A model generated the notes under the pieces. The model was not told where the DNA came from. It was given only the letters and a program-made list of their open reading frames with translations, and searched no databases. From Dipteris shenzhenensis (taxonomy: Eukaryota > Polypodiophyta > Polypodiopsida > Gleicheniales), in the NCBI GenBank assembly GCA_047967505.1, contig CM106538.1: a DNA stretch of 64,000 bases. The stretch is one strand, 5' to 3'. Positions 57,429 through 64,000 of the stretch are shown here, one piece after another. The position numbers and the translations under genes were made by a program. Numbering within the stretch: position 1 is the first letter of the stretch; each line of letters starts with the position of its first letter.

Positions 57429-58337
57429 ATTTTACTCCTACCTTTATGTTTATGGTGAAGCCCTTTATTCTATTAGCTAGTCTTTGTATAATTAATTGAT
57501 AACCCTAAAGGTTTATTGATTGCTTTATTATCTTTGGTAAGGGCGTGGACTACCCCCCTTGAGCAAAACTTCTTACTATATAATAATGGGTATTATGCCA
57601 TGGTGTGTTAATGGTTAGGCCTTCACTTTTGAGAGTGGACTACTACCCTTTGATGATCTCTAAGATGTGGACTAATCTCGTTTTGTTTTCTAATGTTATT
57701 TAATTTATTAACACTCTCTTTAATGTTTCCTTATTATTATTCTTTCATTTTTTAAAAGTTATCTCACTATATTCTTTCATTTGTAAGCTATATAATTTTA
57801 TTTTGCTTTGTGATTGTCAGTTTATAAAAGCCCTTTTACCCAATCATTGTTTTAACCCGTAACTCCGTCTAAAATAAACTTTATTTGTATTTTTTCCTTA
57901 ACGTATATTGCCTTCTTATGAGGTTTTGATGACCTTATTGTATTATCTATAAGTCTAATTTTTTCCCCCTTAGCTAACATTTATATTCTTCATCGAAAAA
58001 TCACAAGGGTCCTTTAATTAGCCTTCTTGTCCCCTCCTAATTTTTTTCCGGATAACCCTTCTTATTATTTTGTAAAACTTGTCTAAATTAATAATACAAT
58101 TTGTTTGGCCTTCAATTACCACTCATGGACGAGGATTACCCTCCTTCTTTAACTAATATTTTCATGCATTTCTTCACTCTTGGGCATGGATCCCCCTTAG
58201 GATTTTCATGCATTACTTCACTCTTGGGCATGGATCCCCCCTAGGATTTTTTTCACTTTATCAGAATTTTGTAGAATGTAAATCCCCACTATGTTCTTAA
58301 ATTTCTTTAGGGCTTCCTTTTTTTAGAATTCTGAAAG

Positions 58338-58503
58338 GTTTGTTCATGTTCTTTGGTAAAGCGATAACAAGCCAGGGGTTACAGGCATTACCTGTCTACC
58401 CAAATTCAACTTCATTGTTCTAACAATTGGTTGGTTTGGATAGTGGCAAGTAAGTGAACCCTGACATTGGAGCTTGGACTACCGGATGGATTCTACACTT
58501 TTG
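58338..58503. repeat. Dispersed 166-bp repeat, copy A
   Basis: Matches 60239-60404 in the same orientation. Shared words include GGTAAAGC.ATAACA, TACAGGCATTACCT, TCTACCCA, GGATGGTGGCA/GGATAGTGGCA, CCCTGAC and TGGACTAC. The pair is diverged. Confidence 0.75.
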
Positions 58504-59117
58504 TAAACCTACCTTGTTTGGTTGTAATACCTTCGAAATAAAATTATATCTCATTTCTTTTAAATGTTTTAATCTCCATATTTGAATTATTTATAAATTT
58601 TAATTGTTTAGTTTAAGGCCAATCTATGATTGAATCGATTGTATCGTTTAATTATTGAGGGGATAATGAATTCTAAACACACACACACACACAGCTACAT
58701 TTTTAACATATTTATTTTTTTCCCCATAATTTTTACACTCACTATATTCTATGCTATGACTTTATTCCCATAATTAAGTGATTGATTGTATATGATTCAA
58801 CCCCCTCTTTTTATTCTTTCTTGTTTCTAATTTATTTACTAAAAATTGTTAACATTTTTCTAGTTCTAATAAGGTCCCCCCTTTTTTTTAAATCTAAATT
58901 AATTAAGGTATTCCCTGTCCCTAACACTTTTTATAATTGTTTTTATTGTAGCGCCTTAGATTAATTACTTTTTTAAAAGTAAAGCTATTGCCCCCCGTCC
59001 CCTTTTCCATTTTTACACACACGCACATGCACATACACATTTACATCTTATTTGATTAAGATTCCTACTTGACCCCAACGACATAGCCACGTCGACTTTA
59101 ACTACTTCATGAACTTC

Positions 59118-59315
59118 AATTATATCAAGATATTCCGTAATTTTTTGATATTAGCTCATGTGTCCACCTTTATGAGATATGAATTTAAAATTTTACACCC
59201 CTCTAATTAGTGTCCTAATTATATCAAGATACTCCGTAATTTTTTGATGTTAGTTCATGTGTCCACCTTTATGAGATATGCATTTAAAATTTTACACCCC
59301 TCTAATTAGTGTCCT
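59118..59315. repeat. 99-bp tandem duplication
   Basis: Two copies starting AATTATATCAAGATA at 59118 and 59217, differing at only a few bases, ending TTAGTGTCCT. Confidence 0.92.
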
Positions 59316-60238
59316 GTGTTTTAATCCTCTTATGATGTTTTAAGTAATACCCCCTTGCACGCTTACCACCCTCTTAAACTCTTTTAATTGTGGTTATTAC
59401 CTTTGTATTTTATATGTTTAATTCTCGCCCCTTATTTTAATTTCAATTGGCGCTCTAGTTTTTGTTATAAACCCTAAACTTAAGGTCTTCTACCACCCTA
59501 GTACACCTATTTTATACTCTAAACACCTCTTCACACACACTAAAATCACGTGTTGTTTAGGGGAGAACCTGGGTTGTTACCTTTACACTACTTGACTCTA
59601 CTTGATCCGTGACGGCTTCCCTTTCCCTAGTATTCTGTTGCTTATCTTGTACTCGGTCTCTTTGGAAACTGCTGTTCTTCTCCTTGCGCTTGCTGTTGCT
59701 CTTTCTCCCTGTACTTGTGCAAACTCTCTGTGTGCTTGGGCCTCTTCAGTACCTTACCTTGGGTCCACTACTTCACTCCTTGGTTACGGTCTGGCTCGTC
59801 AAACTTTTAAAGTGATCTTCTTTAGTAATTCAGCATGCTTCAAAGTCTTGTGTCTAGTTGTGTATTTATAGGAAATTCTTTGTTACGTTTCTAACTTTTA
59901 ATTTTACTGCTTGTGCTTCTCTAAGTTTTAGCGCTCTTGGATCTCTATTTAGCACAAGTTTCTGGTAGTACGTTTCTTTATTTTATATATATATAATCAT
60001 TTATTGTCATCAATACTTCAAGGTGGTCGATTGCCTCTATGGCATTGTATATTTTACAAGATAGAAGTAGAGTTGAATTGTGAGAAGACTATGTGATTAA
60101 ATCAATTACTTTATTCTAATTAATTTATTATTTTCAATTACTTTAGTCAAATTGCTTTAATAAGTCTTTCATTTGAGGGAGTGGATCACCCCCCTTCAAT
60201 CGCTTATGGTATTTTTAATTTTACTTGTGAATCTAAAC

Positions 60239-60404
60239 GGTTGTCTATGTTCCTAGGTAAAGCAATAACACGCCAGGGCATACAGGCATTACCTCTCTAC
60301 CCATTTGAAACGATGATGTTCTAACACCTCGTTTTTCTTGGATGGTGGCAGGTAAGTGGACCCTGACCTCAGAGCCTGGACTACTTGATAGATTCGACAT
60401 TTTT
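60239..60404. repeat. Dispersed 166-bp repeat, copy B
   Basis: Partner of 58338-58503, about 1.9 kb away, with no length difference over the core part. Confidence 0.75.
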
Positions 60405-60700
60405 ACACTAATTCTTGTTAGCAAACTCAATACAAAGAAAAATTCTTTTGCGAGCTCGCCTATTTTCTTTTTTATAAAAGTTTTGGATTGCATTATTATC
60501 TAAAGGTACTTCCATTTAGTTTTTCCAAGCAGTGCTTGCAACTGGGAGATCCTCAACTGAAAGAATTGGTTTGGCTTCTGCTATTTTCTCTGCCTGAACC
60601 TCTTTGTTTGCCATCTTCACCAAAATTCAGACCTGCACTGAGGCATCTTCAAAACTGTAGTCTGTCTATATTGCTTGCTCAGTGCTCGCTGTTCGGCTTT

Positions 60701-61889
60701 CTAGTATGAGAAGGGTCTGAGTCGTGACCCCTTCTGGCCCCTTGGTTTGTGAGGTGCCTCCCCCAACCAAGGATTGATGGCCTGAGGTACCCACATGCTC
60801 ACTCCGAATAGGTCAAAGTCGACCAGTCTAACCATCGGTCCCGTCATTGTCCGGTGGTCAGCGATGCAAGTTGTCCAAATGCTCAGCGTACTTAGAGAAG
60901 ACAAATCAGGTGCTGGAGCTATTGATTCTTTTTCATCTTAGCTTGTATCTTTGTGTTCTCCTCCCTTAACACTTGGCCTTCCACGATCGCCTCCCTTAGG
61001 CATGCGTTTTTTTGTTGGAGAGCCTCGAGCTGGTCTCGAGGTACTTGCTGCTACCTATCTTTTGAGACCTTTTTCTGTAGGCATTGCAAGGCATGTTGCA
61101 GCTTAACATTCCTCCTAGCAAGAATGGTGACAACATTTGCCTAGGCCTTGCCTACAGTATCCTTTAGATGCACCACTTCACACTGTAGATTACTAAAGTC
61201 TATTTTTAATGTAGTGTGTGCATATTGCAACTGCACATGGGCATGGACCAAGTCATCTGAAGTGCCTTCTTGCCTTTTAACTGCTCTTGCAGAGACTTGC
61301 ATTCATTGCCAAGTCATGCACAGCTCGGCACAGATTAGCAGTCTATTTTTCAAAGAACTTGGTAACCTCCTTTCGGTACTTAGCTTATAAAAATAAATTA
61401 TTCTCAACTACCTAGGGAGGGATCTAGTGGTTGGCCAAGTAGTTAAGTGCCTGCACTACATGGACCATGTTTTCCCTGAGTACCTGCCACTGACTTTCTA
61501 TGCGTAGTTCGATCTTGGTGATCATCTTTTGTGAGAAGCGTGTCCGGGGAAAATGGCTCGCCGTAGACGCAAGGCTCTAAAGGGGTGAAGGAGGCAGAGG
61601 CAGAGTAAGTAGAGTGAGTGATAGCTACTCTGCCAATGCTCAGCCTGGTGGGATAGCTCTACATCATTTGCTCGGACTTCCTGCTTGGGCGTTTCTTGTT
61701 CATTTGTCTCCTCTCCCTCCTTTATTGCTTTATCTTGGAGGTGCCTTGCTGGATGTTCCCCTCTAGGTCATCCTGTTTCTATCCTTAAACCTTCGGAGGT
61801 GCCTTCATAGCCGTTCCTCTCTTGCTTGTCCTATTTCGGCTCAGAGGTGCCCTCATCATTGTTCCCCTCTAGCCTCTTATCCCCCTACT
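60701..61889 (-). pseudogene. Possible C-terminal part of the unrecognised minus-strand gene
   Basis: Antisense reading gives coiled-coil-like fragments such as LGNECKSLQEQLKGKKALQ near 61270, broken by frequent stops. It lies downstream of the remnant at 61890-62880 in the same orientation and may belong to it. Confidence 0.25.
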
Positions 61890-62880
61890 ACTCAATGAGA
61901 TGTCTTTCTTGTTGCTCTTTCTCCTACCGTTCCTATTTATCCTACTCTTACTCCTGCTCTTCCTGTTTTTGCTCTTCCTGTTCCTGATCTTCTTGCTCCT
62001 GTTCATCCTACTCTCGCTCTCGCTCTTCTTGTTCCTTCTCTTCCTACTCTATTCTTGCTCACCCTGCTCTTGTTTTCCTACTCACCTTTCCCTTCCTACT
62101 GAGTGCCCAATGGTTCAGCTTCGCTTCATGGTAGTGCTCCAGGCCAAGGAACCTACCCTGACATCAACCTATGGTAGAGCATGCACAAGTGGGGGGAAAC
62201 CTTACAGTGGGTCTAGCCTCGGTGGACTACTCATAGTTGGTTCTCGAATGCCTCCTCAAAAATTGAGAACTAGTTGACCATCACCTGGTCTTCCACTGTG
62301 GTGATGACCCGAGCCATGTATTGCCTTGAGACATACCCCATGCTCTTCTTGAGTTTGATGAACTCATACAGGAACCTGCGGGTGGCCTTCAAGCCCTCAT
62401 CCTCAGCCTTGTTGATCAAATACCCTTGTGAGGATGAGCCGCCTCCTTTGAAGTACGCAATGTAGTGCTTGGTGTTCACTAGCTTTGTAGAAGTGGTGCG
62501 CTACTTCAGCTAGAAGCCTTCTTCAGTAAGTCAGAGGTGATCCTTATATGTGCATTTCATTGATGATGAGACTGTGGTCATCCACATCATATGAGTCTAG
62601 GATCTCCTTCGCCAACTCCTTGTTGTAAGCATCCCTCCATGGCAGTTATGCAAATTCCAAGATGCCTCTGAGGACGTCATTGGACTAGCCAGACCCTAGC
62701 CAGCGGCGATTGATGCTTTGGAAACAACTTGACCAGTCATGCATTCATGTCAACAGACATGAATCCTATCACCATAGTTGCATTATTCATATCTCTCATG
62801 TCGTTGCCCAAGACATCCCAAAATTCTTTGCAAAACTCTGTCGGGGAAGCCACCCAAATTGGGTGCTCTATCATTCTCCA
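61890..62880 (-). pseudogene. Unrecognised retroelement-like or gag-like gene remnant
   Basis: Reading leftward from 62880 the minus strand gives IEHPIWVASPTEFCKEFWDV and LGNDMRDMNNATMVIGFMSV. A frame change leads to WRDAYNKELAKEILDSYDVD followed by DHSLI (about 62635-62560). Another leads to the frame 62270-62479, with KHYIAYFKGGGSSSQGYLIN and RFLYEFIKLKKSMGYVSRQY. A Glu/Gln/Lys/Arg-rich low-complexity stretch (about 62060-61900) follows. The pieces are collinear and clearly protein-like. They may be an N-terminal helical domain followed by a charged linker, as in some gag proteins, but I cannot name the family. Confidence 0.4.
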
Positions 62881-63675
62881 TGGAGTTTAAGGCTTTTGCA
62901 AGCTCTGAATTGCACAGAATAGACAATTAATTACTCGCTCATTTCCATTGAATCAAACTAACTTGATACGACCAAGCCACCTCGGCTTGCAATGGACACG
63001 CCCTAACCTAGCAGCTCAGGTCAGCAGAGGAAGAGAACTCGGCACACTGGTCTCTTGTTCTCTTCTCTACCTATTACAATCAAAATAACTACCTAAAGAA
63101 CCGCCTTCTAAAAGAGTGTGCCCTTGGTGCGCCAACCTCCATTCATCTATTGGCTGCATCGCCCCAATCAACTACACCTCTGCTACAAAATGGGTGCTCT
63201 ATCGCCTCCACTATTCCTCGCTCCTAATCGAGGTATGCTCAGTGACCACATGCAATTGTTCACCTAACCTAGGGCTAATCCAAGGCTAAACCAGGGGCTA
63301 ACATTATCCAATAGAGGTCTTCAAGAGTACAAAGCACCTCTCTTTCAATTTTAAAGTAGGAGATGTTTATCTCTGGCATCTGCAAGAGTCAACCTAGCCC
63401 CATCTTGGAATTGATTTTCCACTTGTACCATTGGGAATAGCAATCGGAAGTGCACCTTTAGTTGCATCCTTTTCACGACGGTGATAGTGCTTCCTAATAT
63501 GGGGTTGTCCCTCTCCTTGAGCTGGCTGCATATCTAAAACATTTGAGAGAGAAGAATCTTAATGTGGCAACTTAACTGGAGTCTGAGAGGTAGAGGGAAT
63601 ATCAACTTGAGAACCCAAATCAACTGAAGGACCGAAATCAGCATCATCCTCAAACTGAACAATATCGAGAGGTGA
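62881..63675. other. No recognised feature
   Basis: Mixed-composition sequence. Possible minus-strand coding continuation (such as GYAASSRRGTTP near 63500) is too broken to annotate. Confidence 0.4.
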
Positions 63676-64000
63676 ATGAGGTCATTTGCAAATAAGAAAG
63701 TAGCAGAAGGTCAAGTATTAGAATTTGAATAAGAAGAGCAATTGTCATTTGTGCAGATGAGGATCCTAAAAGTCACTGATGATGGTATGGATGATAACAC
63801 AACCTCTTTGGATGGTCCCTACTATGAGGTAGGCAAGGTTATGAGATGGAGCATGCAATTTTTGAAGATTAGAATGAGACATGTGGTTTTCAATGCTAAA
63901 GCTAAGATATAATACAATATCGAAGGACTTAAAAATGTGCCCACTTACCTAAGCTCTCTTCCTATAAAAGTGGATGATTTCAATGTTGAATCTTCTGTAC
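63676..64000 (+). pseudogene. Unrecognised coding remnant at the right edge
   Basis: One + frame from ATG 63676 to the window end has two stops, TAA 63730-63732 and TAA 63910-63912. It contains QMRILKVTDDGMDDNTTSLD, GPYYEVGKVMRWSMQFLKIR and NVPTYLSSLPIKVDDFNVES. Residue use is protein-like and the frame does not shift. It continues beyond the window. No family was recognised. Confidence 0.4.

Larger units (their letters stand above)
57429..60700. other. AT-rich region with local duplications, no recognised gene
   Basis: It contains a tandem repeat of about 47 bp (two copies, about 58158-58250, TTTCATGCAT...GGGCATGGATCCCCC), a 99-bp tandem repeat at 59118-59315, a dispersed pair at 58338-58503 and 60239-60404, and a short CA run at 58677-58693. 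Frames are short and T-rich (hydrophobic by composition). No gene is supported. Confidence 0.5.

Noticed and set aside
61900-62277. Leu/Phe-rich 125-codon + strand frame resembling a membrane protein
   Set aside because: It is the complement of the Glu/Gln-rich stretch of the minus-strand remnant; the hydrophobicity comes from CTT/CTC repeats.

Overview
The window reads as repeat-dominated nuclear DNA of a land plant. Plant hallmarks are Ty1/copia elements primed by initiator tRNA-Met (TGGTATCAGAGC), a Ty3/gypsy element with a tRNA-Asp-like primer site, an LRR receptor-kinase remnant, telobox motifs and plant TATA boxes. A large seed-free plant genome (for example a fern) would fit, but that is only an impression. 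No complete host gene was found. Every protein-coding stretch I recognise carries at least one stop or frameshift.

Layout. 1-434: SET-domain pseudogene running off the left edge. 465-13007: three copies of one copia family. Copia-1 (+) is joined tail to tail to Copia-2 (-), and Copia-3 (-) abuts the leader of Copia-2. 13214-20742: a satellite of three related monomers (about 155, 149 and 161 bp), irregularly shuffled. 20743-25280: AT-rich duplications, an LRR pseudogene, unrecognised coding remnants, a CA microsatellite, and a field of short near-perfect palindromes built on GAGAATGGCA...TGCCATTCTC, with a small island of the same satellite inside it. 25618-34792: a degenerate transposase-like gene (DUF8039-like N-terminus, DUF7869-like core), split by the nearly intact Copia-4 (26260-32179). 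Copia-4 has 171-bp LTRs that differ at one base by eye, a TGGAC target duplication and only two stops in a polyprotein frame of about 1361 codons. 34800-37703: host remnants, including an FCP1/SCP-like phosphatase pseudogene. 37709-53595: an old Ty3/gypsy element of about 15.9 kb. Its leader holds a solo LTR (39821-40173, TSD CCCCT) and the internally deleted Copia-5 (40304-43712, TSD TCCCT). 53601-64000: mostly pyrimidine-rich, low-complexity sequence with local duplications, followed by unrecognised coding remnants on both strands.

How it fits together. This is a nested and degraded transposon landscape. One copia family appears five times at different ages: Copia-4 is young, Copia-5 is older, and Copia-1 to -3 are rearranged. 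The least explained structure is the pair of linked repeat systems at 13.2-25.3 kb. Satellite monomers, a 350-bp AT-rich duplication and a 60-80-bp spaced palindrome array all carry variants of the same palindromic core.
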